A stretch of 7,263 bases of DNA from Acidobacteriota bacterium. Its GTDB lineage: Bacteria > Acidobacteriota > UBA6911. Within the stretch, counting starts at the first letter, position 1. Every line of letters begins with the position of its first letter. A program made the position numbers and the translations under genes. The notes under the pieces are model-generated. The model did not search any database, was not told the DNA's origin, and saw only the letters and a program-made list of their open reading frames with translations. Location of the stretch: positions 1-7,263 of the forward strand of contig JAIRVC010000107.1 in assembly GCA_031254095.1 (NCBI GenBank), given 5' to 3'. Shown here in pieces: positions 1-6,246 of the stretch.

Positions 1-921
1 GGCATGGGAATGATCGGCGACAGTATGGCGGTACTGACGACCGGGCACGGTTACCGCACCACCTGCGTCGTCCGCCGCCCTGAAAAAATTCCGGAATATG
101 AAAAGTCATATGAGGATTATTTCAGGCAGATGATTGAGCATGGCCTTATGCCCGAAAACCAGCTCGATATCTGCAAAAGATATCTCGGTTTTACAACTGA
201 CTACGGCGCGCTTGCGGACTGCGATGTGGTTTTCGAGTGCGTAACGGAAGACATTGATCTGAAACATGAAATCTTTACACGCCTTGAAACCGCCTGTCCG
301 GAAGTTCGCGCGGTCTGTTCGGTCAGTTCTTCATTCGTCCCGGACAAACTTGCCGAAAAGGCGGCAAAGCTGAAAGACCGCATCATTATTACGCATCCGT
401 TCAACCCGGCTCATATGGTGCCGTATTTTGAGCTGTGCGGCGGCGCGTTTACCGCTCCGGGCGTACTAGAATTCGCGTGCGAACTGCTTGAATCACTGGA
501 TCGCAAGCCGGTGGTTCTGAAAAAGCCCGCGCCGGGCTTTATCGGCAACCGTCTTCAGTTCGCGCTGTGGCGCGAAGCGCTAAACCTCGTAGAAAGCGGC
601 ATCTGCGATCCCAAAGACGTCGATATGTGCCTGAACTACAGCTTCTGTCCGCGCTATACGTCAATCGGCATTTTTGAGCACTTCGACAGCGGCGGCCTGA
701 AACTCAACATTGCCGGATGCAACGCGATATTTCCGACATTAAGCAACATCGGAAAAGCGCCGGCCGCGATTACGGACCGTATCGCGCGCGGCGATCTCGG
801 CACTGCCGCGGAATCGCGCAAAGGGTTTTACGACTGGAATGGCGTCGATATGAAGGCTTACCGTGAGCGCGTCAGCGCGCCGTACTGGCAATTTGCAAAA
901 TGGGATTTGCCTGAAGAATAG
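1..921 (+). CDS. 3-hydroxyacyl-CoA dehydrogenase family protein (5' end outside window)
   Basis: NAD(P)-dependent oxidation or reduction of a 3-hydroxyacyl-CoA or similar hydroxy acid, cytoplasmic. The frame is open from base 1 and starts inside the Rossmann glycine motif (G-M-G-M-I-G-D-S), so only a few N-terminal residues are missing; the ATG at base 4 is internal. Counting from that Met, the catalytic set of the family is visible with normal spacing: Ser110, His131 in HPFNP, Glu143 in YFEL, and Asn182 in PGFIGNRL. The C-terminal helical domain follows and ends with the usual KGFYDW motif near residue 276. Two Arg (24-25) follow the second beta strand, where NAD-specific members usually carry an Asp, so NADP use is possible. 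The stop is TAG; the cupin gene follows after 12 bp, so the two are probably co-transcribed. The family is clear but the substrate cannot be read from sequence; carnitine or other hydroxy-acid dehydrogenases share the fold. Confidence 0.9.
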   Translation, partial: GMGMIGDSMAVLTTGHGYRTTCVVRRPEKIPEYEKSYEDYFRQMIEHGLMPENQLDICKRYLGFTTDYGALADCDVVFECVTEDIDLKHEIFTRLETACPEVRAVCSVSSSFVPDKLAEKAAKLKDRIIITHPFNPAHMVPYFELCGGAFTAPGVLEFACELLESLDRKPVVLKKPAPGFIGNRLQFALWREALNLVESGICDPKDVDMCLNYSFCPRYTSIGIFEHFDSGGLKLNIAGCNAIFPTLSNIGKAPAAITDRIARGDLGTAAESRKGFYDWNGVDMKAYRERVSAPYWQFAKWDLPEE

Positions 922-933
922 GGAGACAGGAAG

Positions 934-1407
934 ATGACTTACGACAACAACAATGGCGGAGCATACGGCAAATATTTTATTCAGGAGCTTCAGGAGCCCG
1001 AAAGCCTGAAAACTCCGGAGTTTCGCGAGATGTACCGGAGTTTTGCCAATCGTATTCTATGGATTGACGGAAACGTCGTACCGGGCGCGTTCCAGATGAA
1101 CACAGCCTGGTATATCGCGGCGCCGGAGAGCGGGCCATTCCTGATGGAACACGCGCATGACCACGACGAACTCATCGGGTTTTACGGTTCAAACCCTGAC
1201 GACCCATATGATCTTGGCGGCGTAATCGAATTATCAATCAACGGGGAAGCTCATCGTCTTACGCGATCGACTATGGTTTTTGTGCCGGGCGGAACCAAAC
1301 ACAACCCTCTGCGCATTCTGGAGGTAAGAAGGCCGATCTTTCATTTTTCCGTCGTTACAAATCCGGAATATGACGGCGGCGCGTATAAATCCGGAAACCG
1401 GGTTTAA
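934..1407 (+). CDS. Single-domain cupin protein
   Basis: Small (157 aa) cytoplasmic cupin, likely metal-binding; reaction unknown. Cupin motif 1 is residues 72-84 with His73, His75 (also His77) and Glu79 as the expected metal ligands. Motif 2 is residues 116-124 (FVPGGTKHN) with His123 as the fourth ligand. The two motifs are about 45 residues apart, longer than in the smallest cupins. The start ATG follows an AGGAAG-type ribosome binding site. It sits 12 bp after the dehydrogenase gene, so it probably acts on the same substrate or pathway, for example as an isomerase, decarboxylase or dioxygenase; this is inference from position. Its TAA stop (1405-1407) is made from the TA flank and first base of a repeat element, so the element either inserted exactly in the native stop codon or trimmed the original C terminus. 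Confidence 0.85.
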   Translation: MTYDNNNGGAYGKYFIQELQEPESLKTPEFREMYRSFANRILWIDGNVVPGAFQMNTAWYIAAPESGPFLMEHAHDHDELIGFYGSNPDDPYDLGGVIELSINGEAHRLTRSTMVFVPGGTKHNPLRILEVRRPIFHFSVVTNPEYDGGAYKSGNRV

Positions 1408-1509
1408 GGAAACGCCGGTTAATTGTCCGCGCGGAGCCGGAACCGAGGCATATATAGAAATATGTTGAGGTTACGAACCCCGCGCAGGCAATTAATCTAC
1501 GTTTCCTTA
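1405..1509. repeat. TA-flanked inverted-repeat element, copy 1 (MITE-like)
   Basis: The two ends are inverted repeats: TAAGGAAACG at the left is matched exactly by CGTTTCCTTA at the right, and after a 4-base mismatched stretch the pairing continues with TTAATTG/CAATTAA (17 of 21 positions). The core at 1433-1476 is nearly identical to 5879-5924 in copy 2, differing by one 2-base indel and one substitution. Relative to copy 2 it lacks two internal blocks, so it is a shortened version. It lies between convergent genes and supplies both stop codons (TAA at 1405-1407 on +, TAA at 1507-1509 on -). Transcribed from either side it can fold, so it may act as a bidirectional terminator. It has no room for a transposase. 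Confidence 0.85.
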
Positions 1510-3201
1510 GTACCTCACATAGTTAGGAACCATGTTTTTGTACTTTGCGACCATCTGATCCCAGTTTTTGGGCAGCGTAATCTTTTTGCTGACGAAGCTG
1601 TTTTTGAATCCGCCAGCGCTTTGCAGCAATCCGTGCCACACTCCAGGGCCGCCGGCAACTATGAGTATGAAATCTTCATCTTGCAGCCGTCTACTCGGGG
1701 AACTGTCCACAATGCCGGACGCGGTCAGACCTGAATTCTGCTTTATGATGAAATCCTTGACACGTTGCTTGCTCCAGCCTTCAGACGCAAGAATCTTGGC
1801 GTGATCAGGAATTACAATCAGCGCCGACAGCGATCCCGGTATCATGCCGGCAACGCTCGCAGCTATTCCTTCCGCGTGCGTCTGGGCCGGAATGGTCTGC
1901 GCATACCGGTTAGGGAAGAACACCGTAATAACGCTGTCTTCTTTCTTATAACCGTTATCGACATGGTAAGGATCCCAGGGGCTTTCTTCCTCATTCTCTC
2001 CAAGAACAAGCGACCATTTGCCGGGGTTCCCCAGCGTGCCCATGTCTTCCACCGCTTTTCTCGCCCCGCCAATGTTCTTAACTATCAAGCCCACCGCGCG
2101 CCCGATGGCGGCGTTGGCGATATTGCCAGGACTCAGAGCGCCGGAACTGACATTGATGTGGATATCCGAACGCACGGGGCCGTTGATCAAAAAGAACGGC
2201 GCCCATGAACCCGTGCTGACCTCAAAAGTATCAAACCGGGTTCCTTCGTCCGACAACGCTTCGACCGCCGCGATAATTACCGGCATGTGGACGGGAAGCG
2301 CTCCCGCCATAACTGCGTTGACGGCAATCTTCTCTACCGTTGCCTTCCCGCCGCGCGGTATGAGCTTTGCCACAATATGATCCGACGGAAGATCGGTTCC
2401 CGTCAGCATTTCGGCGACAGCTGCCTCGGTCGGCGGCGAAACGGGCAGACCGTCGCCCCAGCCTTTCCGGTAAAAGAAATTATTCACGTCCTGATAACTG
2501 CCTTTAAACGCGAGCCTTGGTTCAGGTTCTGTCTTGGGCTGCGGCGAAGACTCCTCCGCGGTCAATGGCTTCGTCAGCGCCGCGATAATATCGTCCAGCG
2601 CGCCATTTATGCCGGATTCTATATCCGCTTCAACTGTTGACTCGCACGCTATGGTTGTTCCTATAACTCTTACGCCGGGCATTCCTTTTCCCGATGCGGC
2701 GGAATGGGCGTCAGTTACAAATCCGTAATGTGCCCGTAACACGACCGGCTTGCCAAGATCCTCGACCTCTATGCCATTGTAGGCGAGGAACTTTGTGCAG
2801 GACCCTCAATCGCCCACCGTAGCGACCACGGCATCAACGCTTTTGATCCAGGCGATGAACTTTTCCCGGTTTGCCGTTTCCGCTTCGTTGACGTTGGCTT
2901 CTCTCGAATGATACAGATCAGTCTGAATGGTTGGGAATTTCTCCTTGAGTTTCCTTTCCACCATTCTCGCCTGAGGCACGGCTGACCGTTTGAAATTGGC
3001 GAATACTCCGACCTTTTTCCCTTCCAAAGTGTCAATTCTCGGGGAAATTCCTCTCAGGGGAATCGGATCCACGTCCGCCCACGGATTCATGACTTCGTAC
3101 TCCGCCGCGCTTTGCGCCGCAGGCGTACAGGCGGTCATGGCGGCACATGCAACTATAACGATTAGAAGCATCGCCGCCGCAACCGGCTTTGATTTGCGCA
3201 T
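1507..3201 (-). CDS. UGSC-family selenoprotein, predicted lipoprotein, with in-frame UGA (Sec132)
   Basis: One 564-residue protein if UGA at 2808-2806 is read as selenocysteine; otherwise it appears as a 131-aa and a 411-aa ORF in the same frame. Reading through gives VATVGD-Sec-GSCTKF, exactly the U-G-S-C motif that names this family. The start is fixed by a strong AGGAGG four bases before the ATG. Residues 8-25 are a hydrophobic signal ending in AMTAC, a plausible lipobox with Cys25 (IVAC at Cys19 is an alternative), so it is probably exported and lipid-anchored. Residues ~60-185 form the UGSC domain. A Pro/Glu-rich linker (~215-228) leads to a second conserved domain (~230-564) starting FFYRKGWGDGLPVSPPTE and containing ENEEESPWDP, which I recognise from UGSC-associated proteins but cannot assign a reaction. 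A SECIS-like hairpin lies at 2755-2793. It is divergent from the cyclo-ligase gene and convergent with the cupin gene. Confidence 0.9.
2755..2793 (-). promoter_or_regulatory. Bacterial SECIS-like hairpin of the UGSC gene
   Basis: In the mRNA, bases +13 to +22 after the UGA (AAGTTCCTCG) pair with bases +42 to +51 (CGAGGATCTT), giving a 10-position stem with a single U-U mismatch. Inside, short upper pairing (CCT/AGG or CTA/TAG) leaves an apical loop containing GG near +31. A competing fold pairs GCC/GGC around TACAAT. Bacterial SECIS elements are hairpins just downstream of the UGA, inside the coding region, with a G-containing loop, and this fits; the exact upper stem is uncertain. Confidence 0.6.
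2806..2808 (-). other. UGA recoding site, selenocysteine of the UGSC motif
   Basis: The codon is TGA on the minus strand. The frame is open for 131 codons before it and for 432 codons after it without a frameshift, and the following codons are GGG TCC TGC (Gly-Ser-Cys). Finding the only in-frame stop of a 1.7-kb ORF precisely at the family's known Sec position argues strongly for recoding rather than a nonsense mutation or sequencing error. Confidence 0.92.
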
Positions 3202-3483
3202 ATTTCCTCCTTAACTGGAACTGGTTTAATCTCACAACAAACGACAGTCTTTCGAACATTACATAAAATATTCCTTCATTTCCCGCATCGCATGTACGAT
3301 ATGAAAGCCTTCTATTGAGGGGCCCTCATAATTCTCCTTCGATTGCAGGACGACAGGGGCAGGCCCAGCATAATACAAAGTTTCTTCAAGAACAACTCAT
3401 TCGCCCTGCACAAAACAGGGTTATTGCATGAAAAAAAGCCGCGCCATGATATGCTTCGCGGTTGCGATTGGAGATTTGCCGGA
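3202..3483. other. Divergent intergenic region, promoters expected; possible structured RNA
   Basis: This 282-bp gap separates the minus-strand UGSC gene from the plus-strand cyclo-ligase gene, so it should carry a promoter for each; I see no convincing -35/-10 pair. It has several potential pairings: TGAGGG/CCCTCA at 3316-3328, TGCAGG at 3344-3349 with CCTGCA at 3405-3410, CCCTG/CAGGG at 3404-3420, and a long-range CGC..GCAT / ATGC..GCG match closing roughly 3285-3461. No credible ORF is present; the upstream in-frame TTG at 3343 lacks a ribosome binding site and adds residues unlike the family. Confidence 0.5.
3206..3211 (-). promoter_or_regulatory. Strong Shine-Dalgarno fixing the UGSC start
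   Basis: AGGAGG on the minus strand, four bases before the ATG at 3201. It supports the start that includes the complete signal peptide, and shows that the N-terminal 131-residue part is a translated gene rather than a remnant. Confidence 0.85.
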
Positions 3484-4041
3484 ATGATAGAAAAAGTGAA
3501 CTTACGAAAACAATGGATGGCGCGTGAAGCCGCCCTTCCAAAAAACTATATCGCGGAAAGCAACGCCGGAATCGTCAGCAATCTTTTCAGTCTCAAGGAG
3601 TTCCAAAACGCCGAAAAAATTTTGTTTTTTTACAGCATCTGGAGTGAACCGGACACCCATGAAATGATTCGCCGCGCGTTCGATATTGGAAAAACCGTCG
3701 CGCTTCCCAGGGTTTATCCTAAAGGCGTCATGACGGCGCGGAAAATCGGAGGGTTTGACGAACTGACGCCAAACCGGATAGGCATTCCTGAACCGGCCGA
3801 ATCCGCGCCCGCTATTAGTCCGGATGAGCTGGATTTCATTGTTGTTCCTTCGGTGGCATTCGACATTGAAGGTTACAGACTCGGGCACGGCGCGGGACAC
3901 TATGACAGATACATCGTTTCCACCCGCGCGTTCGCTTGCGGCATCGCCAGAAAAAAAATGCTGGTTCAGCGCGTTCCACGAGAAAAACACGATGTTCGAG
4001 TGAATTGTATAGTTACCGAAGATGAAATATTGAGATTTTAA
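3484..4041 (+). CDS. 5-formyltetrahydrofolate cyclo-ligase family protein
   Basis: Predicted to convert 5-formyl-THF to 5,10-methenyl-THF using ATP, a one-carbon salvage step in the cytoplasm (MTHFS / YgfA family). With the ATG at 3484 the protein is 185 aa, a normal length, and starts MIEKVNLRKQW, matching the family's basic N-terminal helix. A GGAG ribosome binding site lies 10 bases before this ATG; the in-frame upstream codons (from 3343 or 3451) give unrelated sequence. Key motifs: WSEPDT at residues 53-58 (folate side), VPSVAFDIEGYRLGHGAGHYDR at ~121-142 (shown here only as the family's glycine-rich ATP/phosphate loop ending in HYDR), and HDVRVN at 169-174. It has its own upstream region and is followed by a hairpin terminator, so it is probably transcribed alone. 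Confidence 0.88.
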   Translation: MIEKVNLRKQWMAREAALPKNYIAESNAGIVSNLFSLKEFQNAEKILFFYSIWSEPDTHEMIRRAFDIGKTVALPRVYPKGVMTARKIGGFDELTPNRIGIPEPAESAPAISPDELDFIVVPSVAFDIEGYRLGHGAGHYDRYIVSTRAFACGIARKKMLVQRVPREKHDVRVNCIVTEDEILRF

Positions 4042-4052
4042 AAACGCCGGCA

Positions 4053-4076
4053 GGGGCGACCGCGAGCGACCGCCCC
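4053..4076. terminator. Hairpin terminator between convergent genes
   Basis: GGGGCG at 4053-4058 pairs with CGCCCC at 4071-4076 around a 12-base loop that contains part of a direct repeat (GCGACCGC twice, 2 bases apart). On the minus strand the hairpin is followed, after 8 bases, by a TTTTT run, so it can end the response-regulator transcript; on the plus strand no T-run follows directly, so termination of the cyclo-ligase transcript is less certain. It fills most of the 45-bp gap between the two stop codons. Confidence 0.6.
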
Positions 4077-4086
4077 CGCAACAAAA

Positions 4087-5274
4087 TTACTTTTCCGCGA
4101 AAGCCTTTAACGCAAATTCCAGAGATGTATCTGTCGGCAAATGCGCAATCTCCGAGATGCTTTTTGCCGATTCGCGCGCCTGCGCCGATTCCACAACAAG
4201 CCGGATGTTGAGCTTCAGCTTTGCGGTGAAATTGATGAAGTCAATAAACTTCTGCGCTATATTCACGCCGGAAATAAATCCTTCGCCCAGATCAACGACA
4301 AGCTCGGTCAAACCTTCTTCCGCCATTCCCTCGACTTCCTGCACAATCTCGGTCTTGAGCGCGGTAATGAAGGAGTTGTATTTAGGATTTTTGTTGCCAG
4401 GACAATGGAGTATTCGAACATTGCCGCTTCGTTCAAGCCATGGCAGCTTTTTACCCGATGCCAGCATCTGCAGATTTTCAATCGCGCCCGCAACATCCAT
4501 AGCCGTAAACGGCTTGTATAATGTTACCTGAATTCCGAAATTCGCGGCTTTGGCGATATCCGCTTCGGCGGTACGCAGCGTCATGATGACAGTCTTTTTG
4601 GGGCTTGACGTGTCTTTTTTGATGCTTTGATAGGAACCGTATATGTCCGCCCAATTTTTGTCAGGCATAGTCACATCAAGGAAAAAGTAGTCAAAATGAT
4701 ATTTCCCCATGGCTTCTTCGGCCGCGGCGCCGGTTTCGCACTGGATCACAAAATAAGTGTCGCCCAGGAATTCCGCGAGATTTTTCAGTATGTTCACCTT
4801 GTCGTCAACCGCGAGAATTACGGTTTTCCCCTCGCCTCCCGGAGGGTGCGGCAGCGCCGCGGCGATCGTCGGCATGTTCTCCACCGTCGGCGGTTCGTCG
4901 CCTTCGTAAATCGACAAAATTGAATTGACTTTTTTCAGCAGTATCTCACGGGTAAAAGGTTTTGCGATGAAATCCTTGAGGCCCACTTTAACGAGCTTCA
5001 ACACCGTTTCCTGAACAGTTTCCGTAGTCAGCATGATCACGGGAATCGGATTGGTGGACGGATCTTCCTTCAGCGCAAGCAGGGTTTGATGGCCATCCAT
5101 TACAGGCATGTTGTAATCAAGAAGAATGAGATCGGGCATCCCTTCCTTCGCCTGAGCCACGCCTATTTCTCCGTTTTCAGCTTCAAGAATTTCAACGCCG
5201 AACGCCGAGAGATGTTTTTTAACGATAATCCTCACGGTTTTGCTATCGTCAACGGTCAATACTTTCTTACTCAT
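4087..5274 (-). CDS. Response regulator with two receiver domains and a STAS-like C terminus
   Basis: Predicted cytoplasmic signalling protein, 395 aa. REC1 (residues ~4-122) has the full phosphorylation site: Asp9-Asp10, phospho-acceptor Asp53 (LLDYNMP), Thr83 and Lys105 (KPFT). REC2 (~151-270) has Asp157-Asp158, Asp200 (FFLDVTMP) and Lys254 (YKPF), but its switch Thr is displaced (MTLRT puts Leu at the expected place). Residues ~285-395 have the alpha/beta pattern of a STAS or STAS-like domain (LVVDLGEGFISGVNIAQKF), usually a protein-interaction module. There is no DNA-binding or enzymatic output domain. The start is the ATG at 5274, eight bases after AAGGA; the in-frame TTG two codons earlier is less likely. 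It follows the CheX-like gene by 45 bp on the same strand, so the pair probably forms an operon: CheX-type proteins dephosphorylate receiver domains. Confidence 0.85.
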   Translation of the reverse strand: MSKKVLTVDDSKTVRIIVKKHLSAFGVEILEAENGEIGVAQAKEGMPDLILLDYNMPVMDGHQTLLALKEDPSTNPIPVIMLTTETVQETVLKLVKVGLKDFIAKPFTREILLKKVNSILSIYEGDEPPTVENMPTIAAALPHPPGGEGKTVILAVDDKVNILKNLAEFLGDTYFVIQCETGAAAEEAMGKYHFDYFFLDVTMPDKNWADIYGSYQSIKKDTSSPKKTVIMTLRTAEADIAKAANFGIQVTLYKPFTAMDVAGAIENLQMLASGKKLPWLERSGNVRILHCPGNKNPKYNSFITALKTEIVQEVEGMAEEGLTELVVDLGEGFISGVNIAQKFIDFINFTAKLKLNIRLVVESAQARESAKSISEIAHLPTDTSLEFALKAFAEK

Positions 5275-5319
5275 ATCCAAAATCCTTTTTTCTCAAGGAA
5301 GAGTTAATTATTCAGCATT

Positions 5320-5787
5320 TTATGCATGCGAATATACAACAAGCTGCATCGTAAAATTCGCCGGAGCCGAGTTGAGGCCTAAAAGCACCTGCTTTGCGTC
5401 TTTGGCCGCATGTGTTTCATAATCTTTTCCACGGACTATCGTAGGAACCGATATTTTGAATGGTTCGCCATGGGTGCTTGCGAATTTTTTCAGACTTCCG
5501 CCAAACATATTTGCCAACTCGCCAAGAGCGTCGCAGACAATATCATCCACCTCCGTGTATGTATCGCCCAGCATTGCTCCCGCAATCTTGCAGGCATTTT
5601 CAGGAGCCACGTGAACAGCTAGAAATCCTGATATACCGTCGCTGATTCCGATAATTGCCGACACGCCTTTGGACGATTTTTCGGGTTCAGTAAACTCAGG
5701 ACTGGCACTGAAAGTGGTTCCCAACACTTCCTTGACTGCATCACGCAAATTGGTTTCCAAACTGGAAATTTCAGGAACTTCCGACAT
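5320..5787 (-). CDS. CheX-like receiver phosphatase
   Basis: 155-aa protein of the CheC/CheX superfamily, which removes phosphate from response-regulator receiver domains. The diagnostic Glu-x-x-Asn is present as Glu90-Leu-Ala-Asn93 in DALGELANMFGGSLK (residues 86-100), preceded by a beta-rich segment (GISDGISGFLAVHV) and followed by the second beta layer and a final strand (FTMQLVVYSHA). The start MSEVPE at 5787 is supported by GGAG ten bases upstream. The reading frame stays open further upstream to 5952, but that extension runs through a repeat element and is not protein-like. It lies directly upstream of the REC-REC-STAS gene, its likely substrate. A specific role in chemotaxis is not shown: no flagellar or receptor genes are visible. 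Confidence 0.82.
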   Translation of the reverse strand: MSEVPEISSLETNLRDAVKEVLGTTFSASPEFTEPEKSSKGVSAIIGISDGISGFLAVHVAPENACKIAGAMLGDTYTEVDDIVCDALGELANMFGGSLKKFASTHGEPFKISVPTIVRGKDYETHAAKDAKQVLLGLNSAPANFTMQLVVYSHA

Positions 5788-5829
5788 GTACTTATCACTC
5801 CATATAGCCGCCGAACCATCAGAACCACA

Positions 5830-5987
5830 TAAGGAAACGTTGATTAATTGTCTGTGCGGGATATTGTACTGGGCGCACGGAGCCGAGGAACCGAGGCATA
5901 TACAGAAATATGTTGAGGTTACGAGCACCGCGCAACGTAAACAATTTGGCAATTCGCCCGCTCAGGCAATTAATCAGTGTTTCCATA
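5830..5987. repeat. TA-flanked inverted-repeat element, copy 2 (longest copy)
   Basis: The left end TAAGGAAACGTTGATTAATTG is the start of an inverted repeat matched by the right end read in reverse (TATGGAAACACTGATTAATTG), 18 of 21 positions. TA dinucleotides flank both sides (5830-5831 and 5986-5987). Internal structure includes GTGCG/CGCAC (5854-5878), a doubled CCGAGG motif, and CATAT/ATATG. It carries two blocks missing from copy 1. It ends 43 bp before the CheX-like start codon, so it lies in the upstream regulatory region of that operon, and it makes the CheX reading frame look about 55 codons longer than it is. Confidence 0.87.
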
Positions 5988-6166
5988 AACGATTGAAATA
6001 GATCAACGTTCAAATTTAATATTTACCGAACAATATCGGAGGCAAACGCAAAACCTTCCGTCCGGGAACGCGGGTGAAACGCTCGCATGATTGCCGGCGT
6101 GGACACCGGCGCTCCCTGGGTTTTCCAATTGCCCACTTGCTTATCGGATCACGCAACCAGCCGCAT
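5988..6166. other. Intergenic spacer between two repeat copies
   Basis: No credible ORF. The only clear structure is a GC-rich palindrome at 6093-6110, where GCCGG and CCGGC pair around an 8-base loop, followed by GCGCTCCCTGGG; this has the look of a small dispersed palindromic repeat, but only one copy is in the window. The rest (including AT-rich sequence at about 6010-6040) may hold the promoter of the CheX-like operon; no definite -35/-10 pair was found. Confidence 0.5.
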
Positions 6167-6246
6167 TAAAGAAATGCTGAATAGCTGAATAAATGTCCGC
6201 GCGGGCGAATCGCCATAAAATATACGGATTAATCAGCGCTTCCCTA
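6167..6246. repeat. TA-flanked inverted-repeat element, copy 3 (short, degenerate)
   Basis: The right end GGATTAATCAGCGCTTCCC matches the right end of copies 1 and 2. The left end TAAAGAAATGCTGA is the degenerate inverted partner (about 11 of 14). The stretch TGTCCGCGCGGGCGAAT at 6194-6210 corresponds to the reverse complement of the inner block near the right end of copy 2 (AATTCGCCCGCT) and to TGTCCGCGCGGAG in copy 1. TA flanks are 6167-6168 and 6245-6246. The right TA plus the last element base form the TAG stop codon of the DUF1573 gene, as in copy 1. Confidence 0.65.

Noticed and set aside
1423..2728. Several plus-strand ORFs of 60-147 codons across 1423-2728
   Set aside because: They are antisense to the UGSC gene or lie over the repeat, show no family resemblance and lack ribosome binding sites.
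2806..2808. UGSC gene as a pseudogene or two separate genes
   Set aside because: The frame is intact on both sides, the internal part after the UGA has no own ribosome binding site at a sensible distance, and the TGA falls exactly on the Sec of the family motif.
3343..3483. Longer cyclo-ligase start at TTG 3343 or ATG 3451
   Set aside because: The added residues do not resemble the family, and GGAG is correctly placed before the ATG at 3484.
4051..4080. Direct repeat GCGACCGC as a possible operator or array
   Set aside because: There are only two units, and they lie in the loop and stem of a terminator-like hairpin between two stop codons.
5275..5280. TTG start two codons upstream of the response regulator ATG
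   Set aside because: The ATG at 5274 is better spaced from AAGGA and gives the usual MSKKVLTVDDS start of a receiver domain.
5788..5952. N-terminal extension of the CheX-like protein
   Set aside because: It is translated repeat sequence from copy 2; the ATG at 5787 has a ribosome binding site and gives a normal family length.
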